DNA of 64,000 nt from Stakelama marina (GCF_018122655.1 NZ_JAGRQC010000001.1:620001-684000), one strand, 5' to 3'; counted from the stretch's first letter, positions 38,085 to 50,650 are shown. The notes: generated from the sequence alone by a model not told the origin. A program made the numbers and translations.

Positions 38085-40115
38085 TCACTGGTCGAGGAAG
38101 CTCCGCATCTTGCGACTGCGGCTGGGATGCTTGAGCTTCCGCAGCGCTTTCGCTTCGATCTGGCGGATACGTTCGCGGGTCACGCTGAACTGCTGGCCGA
38201 CCTCCTCAAGCGTGTGATCGGTGTTCATGCCGATGCCGAAACGCATGCGCAGCACGCGCTCCTCACGCGGCGTCAGGCTGGCGAGGACGCGCGTCACCGT
38301 TTCCTTCAGATTGGACTGAATGGCGGCATCCACCGGAATGACCGCATTCTTGTCCTCGATGAAATCGCCGAGATGGCTGTCTTCCTCATCGCCGATCGGC
38401 GTTTCGAGCGAAATCGGCTCCTTGGCGATCTTCATCACCTTGCGCACCTTTTCGAGCGGCATGGAGAGGCGCTCGGCCATTTCCTCGGGCGTGGGCTCGC
38501 GGCCCTGCTCGTGGAGGAACTGGCGGCTGGTGCGGACCAGCTTGTTGATCGTCTCGATCATGTGGACCGGGATACGGATCGTGCGCGCCTGGTCGGCGAT
38601 CGAGCGAGTGATCGCCTGGCGAATCCACCAGGTCGCATAGGTCGAGAATTTGTAGCCGCGGCGATATTCGAACTTATCGACCGCCTTCATCAGGCCGATA
38701 TTGCCTTCCTGGATCAGGTCGAGGAACTGCAATCCGCGATTGGTGTATTTCTTCGCGATCGAGATCACGAGGCGCAGATTCGCCTCGACCATCTCCTTCT
38801 TCGCGATTCGCGCCTCGCGTTCGCCCTTCTGCACCATGTTCACGATGCGGCGGAATTCGGCGAGCGCCATGCCGGTCTGCTGAGAAATCTCGGCGATTTC
38901 GGTGCGGATGCGGTCGACGGCATTGCCCTCGGCGTCGGCAAAGGCCTTCCACTTCTTGTCGATCTTGGCGACGGCGGTCAGCCAGCCCTCGTCGAGCTCG
39001 TGATCGACATATTGGGTGAGGAAGTCCCGGCGCTTGACCTTGTGCCGCTCTGCAAGGCGCAGCATCTGTCCGCCCAGCGCGGTCAGGCGCCGGTTGAAGC
39101 TGTAGAGCTGGTCGACGAGATATTCGATCTTCGCCTGGTGGAACTGGACGCTTTCGACCTCTGCCGTCAGGTCCTCGCGCAGCTTCTGGTACTTGCGCTC
39201 ATCGGCTGCGGAAAGCTCACCGCCCGCCGCCATCGCGTCGAGCCGCTTCGACTGCATCGCCGAGAATTTCTTGTAGAGCTCGGTGATCGTCGCGAATTTC
39301 TCGAGCGCCTGCGGCTTGAGCGTCTCTTCCATTTGCGCGAGCGAGAGGGTGTTGTCCTCTTCGTCGTCATCCTCGTTCCGCTTGGCGCGGCGCTCGGTCA
39401 TCGACGATTCTTCGTCATCCTCCGACTCGTCCTCGACATCGTCGTCTTCCTTGAACGACGGGCCGGCGGTCTTTTCGGAAATCTCGCCATTATCGTCCTC
39501 ATCCTCGTCGGAGAGGCTTTCGGGCGCCGGTTCCTTGGTCAGCATCGCGTCGAGATCGAGAATCTCGCGCAGCTGCATTTCGCCTTCGTTCAGCGCGTTC
39601 GACCAGTCGATGATCGCGTGAAAGGTGATCGGGCTTTCGCACAGGCCGAGGATCATCGTGTCGCGGCCGGCCTCGATGCGCTTGGCGATGGCGATTTCGC
39701 CCTCGCGGCTGAGCAGTTCGACCGCGCCCATCTCGCGCAGATACATCCGCACGGGATCGTCGGTGCGATCGACCGTTTCCTTCTTCTTCGGAGCCTCGTT
39801 GGTCGAAGCCTTTTTCGAGCTGTCCGAACCCGCATCGACCTCATCGGGCGTGTCGTCGTCCGGTTCGCCGTCCTCGCCGGCTTCCTCATTCTCGACGACG
39901 TTCACGCCCATATCGTTGAGCGCCGCCATCACGTCCTCGATCTGCTCGGAGGACATCTGGTCCTGCGGGAGCATCTCGTTGAGCTGGTCCACGGTGATGT
40001 ACCCGCGCTTCTTCGCACGGGCGACCAGCTTTTTGAGCGACCCCTCGTTCAAATCGATCAGCGGAGCGTCGCCCGTCTCGTTGTCAGCGACTTCCGCCGT
40101 ATTCGCCTTCGCCAT
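38085..40115 (-). CDS. rpoD: RNA polymerase primary sigma factor RpoD
   Basis: 676 aa from the ATG at 40115 with GAGGG upstream. Region 1.1 is followed by 1.2 ([21 protein letters not shown]), a long acidic non-conserved insert (residues ~190-290, runs of Asp and Glu), region 2 ([59 protein letters not shown]), region 3 and region 4 ([23 protein letters not shown]). Major housekeeping sigma factor. It is 13 bp downstream of dnaG, the classic macromolecular-synthesis operon order. Confidence 0.98.
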   Translation of the reverse strand: MAKANTAEVADNETGDAPLIDLNEGSLKKLVARAKKRGYITVDQLNEMLPQDQMSSEQIEDVMAALNDMGVNVVENEEAGEDGEPDDDTPDEVDAGSDSSKKASTNEAPKKKETVDRTDDPVRMYLREMGAVELLSREGEIAIAKRIEAGRDTMILGLCESPITFHAIIDWSNALNEGEMQLREILDLDAMLTKEPAPESLSDEDEDDNGEISEKTAGPSFKEDDDVEDESEDDEESSMTERRAKRNEDDDEEDNTLSLAQMEETLKPQALEKFATITELYKKFSAMQSKRLDAMAAGGELSAADERKYQKLREDLTAEVESVQFHQAKIEYLVDQLYSFNRRLTALGGQMLRLAERHKVKRRDFLTQYVDHELDEGWLTAVAKIDKKWKAFADAEGNAVDRIRTEIAEISQQTGMALAEFRRIVNMVQKGEREARIAKKEMVEANLRLVISIAKKYTNRGLQFLDLIQEGNIGLMKAVDKFEYRRGYKFSTYATWWIRQAITRSIADQARTIRIPVHMIETINKLVRTSRQFLHEQGREPTPEEMAERLSMPLEKVRKVMKIAKEPISLETPIGDEEDSHLGDFIEDKNAVIPVDAAIQSNLKETVTRVLASLTPREERVLRMRFGIGMNTDHTLEEVGQQFSVTRERIRQIEAKALRKLKHPSRSRKMRSFLDQ

Positions 40116-40128
40116 CAATTGCCCTCGA

Positions 40129-41985
40129 TTACGCAATAGTGCCGCTGTCTTCGTCGCCCAGCATCAGATTTGCAAGACGCGCTTCCAGCATTTGTCGTTC
40201 CTTTACCAGCGCCACCTGCCGCGCAAAGGCCTCTTCGGTAAAGCCATTCTGCACCGCAGCCGTCGCATCGGCCAGTGCCGCATCGACCGCGGGTCGCGCT
40301 GCGAGCACTGCTATCGCCTCGTCCAGATCCGCCCGCGCACGGCTTTCGTCGGCGCCGCTTTGCGTGAAAGAGAAAGGTAGCGTGTCAGCTCGCAACAGGT
40401 CGCTGGCCATCTCGTCGAACCCGGACGATGCCAATATGGTGCGCAATCGCGCGCCATCAAGCGCCTGATCTTCAAGCGCGACGTCGATTACCGCCTCGAA
40501 CAGTCTCCCAAGCGCTCCATCTGCCATTTTCAGCGTGCCGAGCACCTCCATATGACGGGCGATTTCGGCGGGATGGCGAATCAGTCCGGCCAGTACGGCT
40601 TTCGCCAGAACGCGGTCGATACCACCGCTGTTGACGTTGCGCGCCTCGGCGGAAGGGGGCGGTTCGGGCGGCTTCCACGGCCCACGGCGCTGGCCGCCCT
40701 GACGCGGCTGGAAGGCGCGGCGCGGGGGAGGCGCGAAAAGCTGGTCGAAGCGCCGCCGAAATTCGGCAAGATATTCGGAGCGTACCACCGGATCGCCGAT
40801 CGTCTGCGCATGTTCGGTCAGGCGGTGGCGCAGCCCGGCGCGCGCTTCGGGCGTTTCGATCGGTTCGGCTGTGACCTCGTGCGCCCAGATGCGCTCGACC
40901 AGAGGTTCGGGTTTCTTGAGCAGCTGTTCGAAGGCGGCGGGACCGCGCTGGCGGACCAGATCGTCCGGATCGAGTCCCTCGGGCAGCACCACGAATCCCA
41001 GGCTGCGTCCGGGCTGGAGCATCGGCAGTGCTCGCAAGGCCGCGCGCATCGCCGCCTTTTGTCCCGCCGAATCGCCGTCGAAGCAGAGCAGCGGAACATC
41101 GGCCATCCGCCACAGCCGCTCGAGCTGTTGCTCGGTCATCGCGGTGCCGAGGGGCGCTACCGCTTCCTCGAACCCGGCCTGGGCGAGCGCGATCACGTCC
41201 ATATAGCCCTCGACCGCTATCACCCGGCCAGCCTTGCGCGCGGCGGCCTGTGCCCGGTCGAGATTGTAGAGGTTACGTCCCTTGTCGAAGAGCGGGGTTT
41301 CGGGCGAGTTGAGATATTTCGGCTCACCGTCGCCGATGATCCGTCCGCCAAATGCGATCACGCGGCCGCGAACGTCGCGAATCGGAATCATCAGCCGCCC
41401 GCGGAACCGGTCATAGGGCTCCTTGCCCTCGACCTGGATCAGCATGCCCGCCTCGACCAGCTTGGGATCGCCGTAATTCGACAGCGCCTGGCGGAGCTTG
41501 CTGCGCGAATCGGGAGCGAAGCCGAACCCGAACCGGCGCGCCGTCTCTGCACTGATCCCGCGCCGTTCGAGCACCGCGCGAGCCTCGGCACCGGGCAGGC
41601 CGTGAAGCTGTTCGGTGAACCACTGCGCGGCGTCGGCCATCAGCTCGTGGAGCCCCTTCTGCCGCTCGGCGCGTTCCGCGGAGCGGCGGTCGGGGGCGGG
41701 TACTTCCATGCCGGCGGCGGCGGCGAGTTCCTTCACCGCGTCCATGAAGGGCAGGCCGCGCTGATCGGTCATCCAGCGAATGGCATCGCCATGCGCGCCG
41801 CAGCCGAAGCAGTGGTAGAAACCCTTGTCGTCGTTGATCGTGAAGCTGGGCGTCTTTTCCTGGTGGAACGGGCAGCACGCCTTCCATTCACGCCCCGCGC
41901 GCTGGAGCTTCACCGACTTGCCGATGAGCGTGGACAGCGTCGTGCGAGCGCGCAGTTCGTCGAGGAATGCGGGGGTGAGGGTCAT
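40129..41985 (-). CDS. dnaG: DNA primase
   Basis: 618 aa. DnaG lays RNA primers at the replication fork. The N-terminal zinc ribbon is [31 protein letters not shown] (residues ~37-67); the TOPRIM catalytic core has [12 protein letters not shown] and [13 protein letters not shown]; the C-terminal helicase-binding domain follows residue 450. The ATG overlaps the stop of the DUF559 frame (ATGA). Its Shine-Dalgarno (GGGAGGGG) is the inner arm of a palindromic repeat at 41991-42012, so the start site could be buried in a hairpin. Confidence 0.97.
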   Translation of the reverse strand: MTLTPAFLDELRARTTLSTLIGKSVKLQRAGREWKACCPFHQEKTPSFTINDDKGFYHCFGCGAHGDAIRWMTDQRGLPFMDAVKELAAAAGMEVPAPDRRSAERAERQKGLHELMADAAQWFTEQLHGLPGAEARAVLERRGISAETARRFGFGFAPDSRSKLRQALSNYGDPKLVEAGMLIQVEGKEPYDRFRGRLMIPIRDVRGRVIAFGGRIIGDGEPKYLNSPETPLFDKGRNLYNLDRAQAAARKAGRVIAVEGYMDVIALAQAGFEEAVAPLGTAMTEQQLERLWRMADVPLLCFDGDSAGQKAAMRAALRALPMLQPGRSLGFVVLPEGLDPDDLVRQRGPAAFEQLLKKPEPLVERIWAHEVTAEPIETPEARAGLRHRLTEHAQTIGDPVVRSEYLAEFRRRFDQLFAPPPRRAFQPRQGGQRRGPWKPPEPPPSAEARNVNSGGIDRVLAKAVLAGLIRHPAEIARHMEVLGTLKMADGALGRLFEAVIDVALEDQALDGARLRTILASSGFDEMASDLLRADTLPFSFTQSGADESRARADLDEAIAVLAARPAVDAALADATAAVQNGFTEEAFARQVALVKERQMLEARLANLMLGDEDSGTIA

Positions 41986-42357
41986 GGGTTCCCCTCCCGC
42001 TTGCGGGAGGGGTTAGGGGAGGGCATTTCGACCAATACGCGCTCGATCTCCGTCACCACACCTTCGACCCGCTCTATCACATCGTTGTTCCAGAACCGGA
42101 TCACGCGATACCCCTCGGCTTCCAGAAAGCGCGAGCGATCGCGATCCTGTTCCGTCTGCGAAGCGTGCTGCCCGCCATCGACTTCGATGACGAGTTTAGC
42201 ACCCCGGGAGACAAAGTCGCACACGAAAGGACCAATGGGGACCTTGGCGATTGAACCGGACTCCTGCGACCTGACGCGCTCGCAGAAATTCCCATAGGCG
42301 GCGCTCCGCCGGCGTCGCATCGCGCCTGAGCCTACGGGCTTTGGTCCGAGTTTCCAT
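41982..42357 (-). pseudogene. DUF559 (Vsr-like nuclease fold) gene with a frameshift
   Basis: Read from the ATG at 42357, the conserved N-terminus is KARRLRRDATPAERRLWEFL then RARQVAGVRFNRQ. After that the conserved continuation VPIGPFVCDFVSRGAKLVIEVDGGQHASQT...RFLEAEGYRVIRFWNNDV is in another frame. The total length is 376 bases, one more than a multiple of three, so one base is extra near 42243-42247. In the first frame translation stops at 42196. With the base removed the product would be about 124 aa, normal for DUF559, whose E-x-D...Q-x-H residues are kept. It is either a decayed gene or a sequencing error. Flanking inverted palindromes are listed separately. Confidence 0.8.
41989..42024. 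repeat. Family 2 palindrome at the dnaG side of the DUF559 gene
   Basis: CCCCTCCCGC (41991-42000) and GCGGGAGGGG (42003-42012) form a perfect 10-bp stem around TT, followed by TTAGGGGAGGGC. It encodes the last residues of the DUF559 frame and supplies the dnaG ribosome-binding site. Inverted relative to the copy at 42359-42393. Confidence 0.88.
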
Positions 42358-42358
42358 T

Positions 42359-42393
42359 CCCTCCCCCGACCCCTCCCGCTAGCGGGAGGGGAG
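42359..42393. repeat. Family 2 palindrome at the yqeY side of the DUF559 gene
   Basis: CCCCTCCCGC (42370-42379) and GCGGGAGGGG (42382-42391) form a perfect 10-bp stem around TA, preceded by CCCTCCCCCGA. The inner flank is the inverse of the inner flank of the copy at 41989-42024, so the pair are inverted terminal repeats of a ~405-bp unit. The GGGAGG lies directly before the DUF559 ATG. It may also act as a terminator for yqeY, which ends 9 bp away. Confidence 0.85.
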
Positions 42394-42401
42394 ACCTGCC
42401 C

Positions 42402-42851
42402 TTAACCCAAAGACGCCTTCACCAGTCCGCTGGCCTTGCTCATGTCGAGCTGGGTGCCGTGGCGCGCTTTCAGTTCGGCCATCACCTTGCCCATATCCTT
42501 CATGCCGGTCGCGCCGACATCGGCCTTTACCTGCTCGATCGCGGCCTTGGTCTCGGCCTCGTCCATCTGGGCGGGCAGGAACTGTTCGATGACGGCGACT
42601 TCCGCCGCCTCGGCCTCCGCCAGTTCGGCGCGGCCGCCCTTTTCATACATGTCGATCGATTCGCGGCGCTGCTTGACCATCTTCTGCAGCACCTCGGTCA
42701 CCAGCGCGTCGTCATCGGCCACCTCGCTGCCGCGCGCTTCGATGTCGCGGTTCTTTACGGCCGCCTGAACGAGGCGGATCGTGGCGGTGGTCTGCTTGTC
42801 GCCGCTCTTCATCGCGGTGACGAGTGCGGCTTTGATATCGTCGCGGATCAT
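42402..42851 (-). CDS. yqeY: GatB/YqeY domain-containing protein
   Basis: 149 aa from the ATG at 42851; the frame continues to 42896 with no better start. The YqeY family shares the C-terminal domain of the tRNA-amidotransferase GatB and may bind tRNA. Signatures are MIRDDIKAALVTAMKSGDKQTTATIRLVQAAVKNRDIE, EVLQKMVKQRRESIDMYEKGGR, EQFLPAQMDEAET and the ending GMKDMGKVMAELKARHGTQLDMSKASGLVKA. It heads the rpoD operon (yqeY-dnaG-rpoD), a frequent arrangement, and is divergent from carA. Confidence 0.92.
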   Translation of the reverse strand: MIRDDIKAALVTAMKSGDKQTTATIRLVQAAVKNRDIEARGSEVADDDALVTEVLQKMVKQRRESIDMYEKGGRAELAEAEAAEVAVIEQFLPAQMDEAETKAAIEQVKADVGATGMKDMGKVMAELKARHGTQLDMSKASGLVKASLG

Positions 42852-42906
42852 GGAACTGCTTTCGTTGGAATCAGTGTCGCGTGCGATGTAATGCAACGAG
42901 AGGCGG

Positions 42907-42935
42907 TTGACGACCCCGGCGGGTGCGTCTAGCGG
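42907..42935 (+). promoter_or_regulatory. Possible carA promoter
   Basis: TTGACG at 42907-42912 is a good -35 box; 17 bp later TAGCGG at 42930-42935 is a weak -10. It lies in the 136-bp divergent region between yqeY and carA, about 50 bp before the carA ATG. No pyrimidine-sensing leader is evident. Confidence 0.3.
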
Positions 42936-42987
42936 ACACGGCTTAGCGACATCGCCGGAACCTTAGTCTTTAGGAGTGCCCGCCACC

Positions 42988-44241
42988 ATGGCCGACGCCA
43001 AACGCCACCTCGTGCCCGAAGGAGCGACGGGGGTATTGGTTCTGGCGTCAGGCGACGTGTTGTGGGGCAGGGGCTTCGGTGCCGAGGGCGAGGCCGTCGG
43101 CGAGGTCTGCTTCAACACCGCGATGACCGGTTATCAGGAGGTGATGACCGATCCCTCCTATGCCGGGCAGATCATCACCTTCACCTTTCCGCATATCGGC
43201 AATGTCGGCACCAATGCCGAAGATATCGAGGCGAACGACCCGCATGCGCTCGGCATGATCGTGCGCGAGGACGTGACCGAGCCGTCCAATTTCCGCTCGG
43301 TCGAGCGGCTCGACCAGTGGATGGCGGGCCACGCGCGCATCGGCCTTTCCGGTATCGACACCCGCGCGCTGACCCGGCGTATCCGCGAGGGCGGAGCGCC
43401 CAACGGCGTGATCGCGCATTCGAAGGCGGGCGAGTTCGACATTCCGAAGCTGCTCCAGATGGCGCGCGACTGGCCGGGGCTCGAGGGCATGGACCTCGCG
43501 AAAGAGGTCACGACCGAGACGCATTACGGCTGGGAAGGCGGCGTTTGGCGGCTGGGGTTCGGGTATGAGGGCGAGGGCGAACGTGTCTCGACTTCGCTCG
43601 GCACGAACGGAGATGTAGGCGACGACTCCACAAGCCAACCGTTGGTTTCGAGCGAAGTCGAGAAACCCGGAACCGGGGCTCGCCCCCATGTCGTCGCGAT
43701 CGACTACGGTGCCAAGCGCAACATCTACCGCAACCTGGTGGAGGCCGGCGCAAAGGTCTCCGTCCTTCCCGCCACCGCCAGCTTCGACGATGTCATGGCG
43801 CTGAAGCCCGACGGCATTTTCCTGTCGAACGGCCCCGGCGATCCGGCGGCGACCGGCGAATATGCCGTGCCGGTGATCCAGAAGCTGATCGACACGGGCC
43901 TGCCGATCTTCGGCATCTGCCTGGGCCATCAGCTCCTCGCGCTCGCGGTGGGGGCTCAGACGACCAAGATGTTCCAGGGGCATCGCGGTGCCAACCACCC
44001 GGTCAAGCGGCTGAGCGACGGCGTGGTCGAGATCACCAGCATGAACCACGGCTTTTCCGTGAAGGGCGATACGCTCCCCGCCAATGCGCGCGAGACGCAT
44101 GTGTCGCTGTTCGACGGCTCCAACGCCGGGTTCGAACTGACCGACAAGCCCGTCTTCGCCGTCCAGTATCACCCCGAAGCCAGCCCAGGCCCGCAGGACA
44201 GCTTCTACCTGTTCGAGCGCTTTGTGGGGATGTTGGGGTGA
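42988..44241 (+). CDS. carA: Carbamoyl phosphate synthase small subunit with in-frame repeat insertion
   Basis: 417 aa from the ATG at 42988, with AGGAG upstream; a GTG at 42976 abuts that site and is less likely. CarA hydrolyses glutamine and feeds ammonia to CarB for arginine and pyrimidine synthesis. The N-terminal domain (GEVCFNTAMTGYQEVMTDPSYAGQIITFTFPHIGNVG) and the C-terminal class I glutaminase are intact, with nucleophile Cys311 in FGICLGHQLL and the His-Glu end QYHPEASPGP. Codons 199-226 are an 84-bp palindromic repeat placed in the linker between domains, which makes the protein longer than the usual ~380-390 residues. Confidence 0.97.
   Translation: MADAKRHLVPEGATGVLVLASGDVLWGRGFGAEGEAVGEVCFNTAMTGYQEVMTDPSYAGQIITFTFPHIGNVGTNAEDIEANDPHALGMIVREDVTEPSNFRSVERLDQWMAGHARIGLSGIDTRALTRRIREGGAPNGVIAHSKAGEFDIPKLLQMARDWPGLEGMDLAKEVTTETHYGWEGGVWRLGFGYEGEGERVSTSLGTNGDVGDDSTSQPLVSSEVEKPGTGARPHVVAIDYGAKRNIYRNLVEAGAKVSVLPATASFDDVMALKPDGIFLSNGPGDPAATGEYAVPVIQKLIDTGLPIFGICLGHQLLALAVGAQTTKMFQGHRGANHPVKRLSDGVVEITSMNHGFSVKGDTLPANARETHVSLFDGSNAGFELTDKPVFAVQYHPEASPGPQDSFYLFERFVGMLG
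43583..43666. repeat. Family 1 palindromic repeat inserted in frame within carA
   Basis: Left arm 43583-43612 (GTGTCTCGACTTCGCTCGG then CACGAACGGAG) and right arm 43639-43666 (CCGTTGGTTTCGAGCG then AAGTCGAGAAAC) are inverted copies around a 26-bp centre. The unit is 84 bp, exactly 28 codons, with no stop in the carA frame. A diverged relative lies at 1389-1470. The arms would fold into a strong hairpin in the carA mRNA. Confidence 0.85.
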
Positions 44242-44938
44242 GCGAACAAGGGACCGAGCGAGCAGTGCTCGATTATTTTAATTCCTCTCGCGAGGATGAG
44301 AACCCGTTTCGCAGTCTAACGACGCTGTTTGAAAACGTGGCAGGTCAATCAGTTCCGTACGCAGATAGCTACGACGTGGAGGATGAAGTCTATTCCAAAG
44401 AAGCACTTCGCGTGATTCTTGACCAGATGGTTTCTGACGGACTGTTAGAGACTAAAATGGGAGAACGGGACTACGAGGCGTCTTATTGTCTGACTGACCA
44501 AGGCGTTTATGAGGCAAGCGGATTCGACCAGTTAGCAGTTGGCACACCTGCGAATTCGCTAGTCACCGAAGACGGAGTTCCAATCGTCACGGAAAGCGGC
44601 GACTTTATTATAGTCGGTGACGTTCCCGAGGCTGACATCCGTCATGCTGCCATCACAGTGAATAGTGCTGAGTGGACTGGATTAACGAAAACCATTGTTG
44701 ATGCGCGTAATGCGAGAGTTGTAAGCAGTTTGATTAACAAGGCGCTGGATAGTCTGCCAGGCGCGCATGCCGACAACTTCAAAACAATGCAAGCGGCAGC
44801 TTACCTAAAAGCTGCGCGTGAATTGGTTGATGCGCCCGAACCGCCCTCCGAAGAAATCTGGCGTCTTATTAGTCGAGCTGCCGATATCATTGGATTGGCT
44901 GGCCTGTTTTTTACTATTTTTTCTCAGGCTTTCAAATA

Positions 44939-44939
<1 letters not shown>
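44238..44939 (+). CDS. Unknown protein with winged-helix-like N-terminus, between carA and carB
   Basis: 233 aa from a GTG at 44238 overlapping the carA TGA; its TAA shares one base with the carB ATG. Residues ~10-90 look like a winged helix: [20 protein letters not shown], then a wing [22 protein letters not shown] middle beta-rich part ([19 protein letters not shown]) and an [11 protein letters not shown] region follow, and the C-terminus is hydrophobic ([16 protein letters not shown]), perhaps one membrane helix. Base composition is much less GC-rich than its neighbours (31 of 60 in 44281-44340 against 40 of 60 in 45301-45360), pointing to acquisition by transfer. Function unknown. Confidence 0.75.
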
Positions 44940-48328
<3,389 letters not shown>

Positions 48329-48412
48329 ACCTCCCCAATCGATGTTAAGGTGCGGGCGGCCCGGATATGGGACGCTTGAAACAGGGGCTGTGAGACAAGG
48401 GATTCGAGATCT

Positions 48413-48889
48413 ATGGCGACGGTCGAAAAGATGCCGATGCTGGCCGAGGGCCATGCAAAGCTGACCGAGCAGTTGAAGGCGCTGAAGGCGGAACGTCCGC
48501 AGATCGTGGATGCGATCGAAGAGGCGCGCGCGCACGGCGACCTGTCGGAAAACGCCGAATATCACGCAGCGAAAGAGCGCCAGGGCCAGATCGAGGCCTC
48601 GATTGCAGATATCGAGGACAAGCTGAGCCGCGCGCAGGTCATCGACCCCAAGGAGCTTTCGGGCGACAAGGTTGTGTTCGGCGCGACGGTGACGATGCTC
48701 GACGAGGACGACAAGCCGGTGAAGTACCAGATCGTCGGTCAGACCGAGGCCGATGCCAAGGCGGGTCGCATCTCGTACAACTCGCCGATGGGCCGCGCGC
48801 TGATCGGCAAGCGTGTCGATGACGAGGTCGAAGTGACGGTGCCTTCGGGCGACCGTTACTATCTCGTGTCCAAAATCGAGTTCATTTAA
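48413..48889 (+). CDS. greA: Transcription elongation factor GreA
   Basis: 158 aa. GreA enters the RNA polymerase secondary channel and stimulates cleavage of backtracked transcripts. The N-terminal coiled coil carries the acidic tip ([43 protein letters not shown]) and the C-terminal FKBP-like domain has [13 protein letters not shown] and [22 protein letters not shown]. The order carA-carB-greA is common in proteobacteria. The 84 bp before it have no clear promoter. Confidence 0.97.
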   Translation: MATVEKMPMLAEGHAKLTEQLKALKAERPQIVDAIEEARAHGDLSENAEYHAAKERQGQIEASIADIEDKLSRAQVIDPKELSGDKVVFGATVTMLDEDDKPVKYQIVGQTEADAKAGRISYNSPMGRALIGKRVDDEVEVTVPSGDRYYLVSKIEFI

Positions 48890-48893
48890 GCCG

Positions 48894-49559
48894 ATGCGGG
48901 CGCGCGGTGCGCCTGCGACCTTTGCAATCGCGGCGCTGACCTTCGTCGTCAGCGTCGCTATCATCCTGCTGAACTGGATCGAACCCGCTGCGCTATGGGC
49001 CGGGTTCATTCCTGCGCGCGTATCGGGAACGTCCTATTTCGCGGCGCAGTACAAGCTGGCGCCGCTGATCCTGACGCCGCTTACCGCCACGCTGGTACAT
49101 GGCGGCTTTCTCCACCTCGGCTTCAACCTGTTCATGCTGCTGTTCGCCGGGCAGCAATGCGAAAAGCTGCTCGGATGGAAGGCGGTTGCGGTGCTGTATC
49201 TGGTCGGCGCCTATGCATCGGTTGCTGCGCAGTGGCTCGCCGGTCCGGGTGCGCAGGTGCCGATGATCGGCGCGAGCGGCGCGATCTCGGCGCTGATGGG
49301 GACCTATGCGCTGCTCTATGGCCGTTCGCGGGCGAAGGCGATCGGTCCGATACCGGCGCGCGTTGTTCACGTCGTGTGGCTGGCGGTTGCCTGGACCGTG
49401 CTCAACCTGATGATCGGGATCATGAGCGCAGGCACCGACATGCCGGTCGCAGCGCCGGCGCATGTCGGTGGCTTTATTGCTGGGCTGGTGCTTGCCCGCC
49501 CGCTGTTGAGGTGGCGCTCCGGCGCGGCGGAGCCTCGTCCCGTCAGCTTTTCGGAGTGA
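48894..49559 (+). CDS. Rhomboid family intramembrane serine protease
   Basis: 221 aa, 4 bp after greA. Six membrane segments. The catalytic Ser is Ser128 in IGASGAISALMG and the partner His is His190 in APAHVGGFIAGL; the oxyanion helper is in HGGFLHLGFNLFML, where the Asn of HLGFN is normally conserved. Rhomboids cut within membrane helices of substrate proteins. The 3' end overlaps the convergent DUF4170 gene by 17 bp. Confidence 0.93.
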   Translation: MRARGAPATFAIAALTFVVSVAIILLNWIEPAALWAGFIPARVSGTSYFAAQYKLAPLILTPLTATLVHGGFLHLGFNLFMLLFAGQQCEKLLGWKAVAVLYLVGAYASVAAQWLAGPGAQVPMIGASGAISALMGTYALLYGRSRAKAIGPIPARVVHVVWLAVAWTVLNLMIGIMSAGTDMPVAAPAHVGGFIAGLVLARPLLRWRSGAAEPRPVSFSE

Positions 49560-49773
49560 GCGCGATATCGGGCTCGAGCAGCCGGTGCAGATGTACGACG
49601 ACATATTTCATCTCGGCATCGTCCACGGTGCGCTGTGCGGCGGCGCGCCACGCCTTTTCGGCGCTCTTGTAGTCGGGAAAGATGCCGACGACGTCGATAT
49701 CCTTCAGGTCGGTGAAATCCAGCGTCTGCGGGTCGCTGACGCGGCCGCCGAATACGAGGTGCAAAAGGCTCAT
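49543..49773 (-). CDS. DUF4170 domain protein
   Basis: 76 aa. Compact beta-alpha protein: LHLVFGGRVSDPQTLDFTDLKDIDVVGIFPDYKSAEKAWRAAAQRTVDDAEMKYVVVHLHRLLEP, matching the alphaproteobacterial DUF4170 family. No function is known. It is convergent with the rhomboid gene and separated by 88 bp from the next minus-strand gene. Confidence 0.8.
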   Translation of the reverse strand: MSLLHLVFGGRVSDPQTLDFTDLKDIDVVGIFPDYKSAEKAWRAAAQRTVDDAEMKYVVVHLHRLLEPDIALTPKS

Positions 49774-49861
49774 CGTTCAAACTCCCGGGGGATCAGGTTC
49801 GGCGAAAGCGCATAGCCGCTCATGCGCGTCACTCAAGCCCCCGAACGCCTGAATCTCCGCC

Positions 49862-50308
49862 TCAGGACGATTTCTTTTCGGTCGCGGCCGATTTCCCCGC
49901 GTCAACCGCGGCCTTTGCGATGTGACCCAGGATGCCGCTGGCCTTGTTCTTCGCGGTCTCACGATCGGGGGCGAGCGATTCGAATTCTTCCTTGCCCGCG
50001 TCGCGTGCTGCGAGCGCCGCGGCTTTTGCTCCTTCGGCGACGCGCTTTCCGACCGGGCGAAGCGCTTCTTTTTCGCGTTCCGAACTCGGGATGAGCGCGC
50101 CTGCGAGCATGCCCACCGCTGCTCCGCCGATCAGAACGGCAAGCGGGTTGGCCTCAACGCCCTCGCCGGCACGGTGCGCGGCATCGCGCGTGCGCTTGCG
50201 AGCGCTGGAATAGGTTTCGCTTGCGCTTTCCTGTGTCTTGTCGATTGCCGAGCGCGCCTTGGCGCGGATTCCGCTCTTGCTCTGGGGCGGGGTCCGGGTG
50301 TCGGTCAT
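49862..50308 (-). CDS. Small YtxH/DUF883-like stress protein with Gly-zipper helix
   Basis: 148 aa from the ATG at 50308. The first half is basic and helical (KARSAIDKTQESASETYSSARKRTRDAAHRAGEG), then one membrane helix with glycines, NPLAVLIGGAAVGMLAGALIP, and an Ala/Glu/Lys-rich tail. This resembles the ElaB/DUF883 and YtxH groups of ribosome- or membrane-linked stress proteins. Last gene of a minus-strand cluster of four. Confidence 0.75.
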   Translation of the reverse strand: MTDTRTPPQSKSGIRAKARSAIDKTQESASETYSSARKRTRDAAHRAGEGVEANPLAVLIGGAAVGMLAGALIPSSEREKEALRPVGKRVAEGAKAAALAARDAGKEEFESLAPDRETAKNKASGILGHIAKAAVDAGKSAATEKKSS

Positions 50309-50374
50309 GGACGGTATCCTTTCTTCGGGCGGTGCGCCCATTTCTAGTTCAAACTCCTGATGCGGTCAGCGGTT

Positions 50375-50650
50375 TCATGCCGCCTTCGCGCGGCTACCGC
50401 GACGCGATCGTTTGGACAGGAACAACACGGCGACGGTCGCCATACCAAGCAACAGTACGGGGTGTCGGGAAAGGGCGCGAGCGCCCGTTGCCACCGCGAT
50501 TTCTGTTTTGTCGCGTATCTTGCCCCTGGCTTCGTCGGCCAGGTTGGCGGGCCGCATGCGGCGCTTCACCTGCTCGAACGTCGCGAGCATCTGATAACGT
50601 GCCTGCAGCGCTTCGGCATTGGCGGTACGGAGTTGCTGACTGTCGCTCAA
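50375..50650 (-). CDS. Small membrane protein of envelope cluster
   Basis: 91 aa. A basic helical N-terminus (TANAEALQARYQMLATFEQVKRRMRPANLADEARGKI) precedes a single hydrophobic helix RHPVLLLGMATVAVLFLS and a very basic tail (KRSRRGSRAKAA). This layout resembles DUF3618-like proteins that go with the phage-holin-family protein upstream. No function can be given. Confidence 0.7.
   Translation of the reverse strand: MSDSQQLRTANAEALQARYQMLATFEQVKRRMRPANLADEARGKIRDKTEIAVATGARALSRHPVLLLGMATVAVLFLSKRSRRGSRAKAA

Noticed and set aside
38127..40139. 670-residue frame opposite rpoD
   Set aside because: Shadow of the sigma factor gene; its leucine/aspartate-rich repeats mirror the coding strand and match no family.
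42301..42320. MRRRRSAAYGNF start for the DUF559 gene
   Set aside because: This N-terminus is the wrong frame of the conserved DUF559 start, which reads through 42357 in the neighbouring frame.
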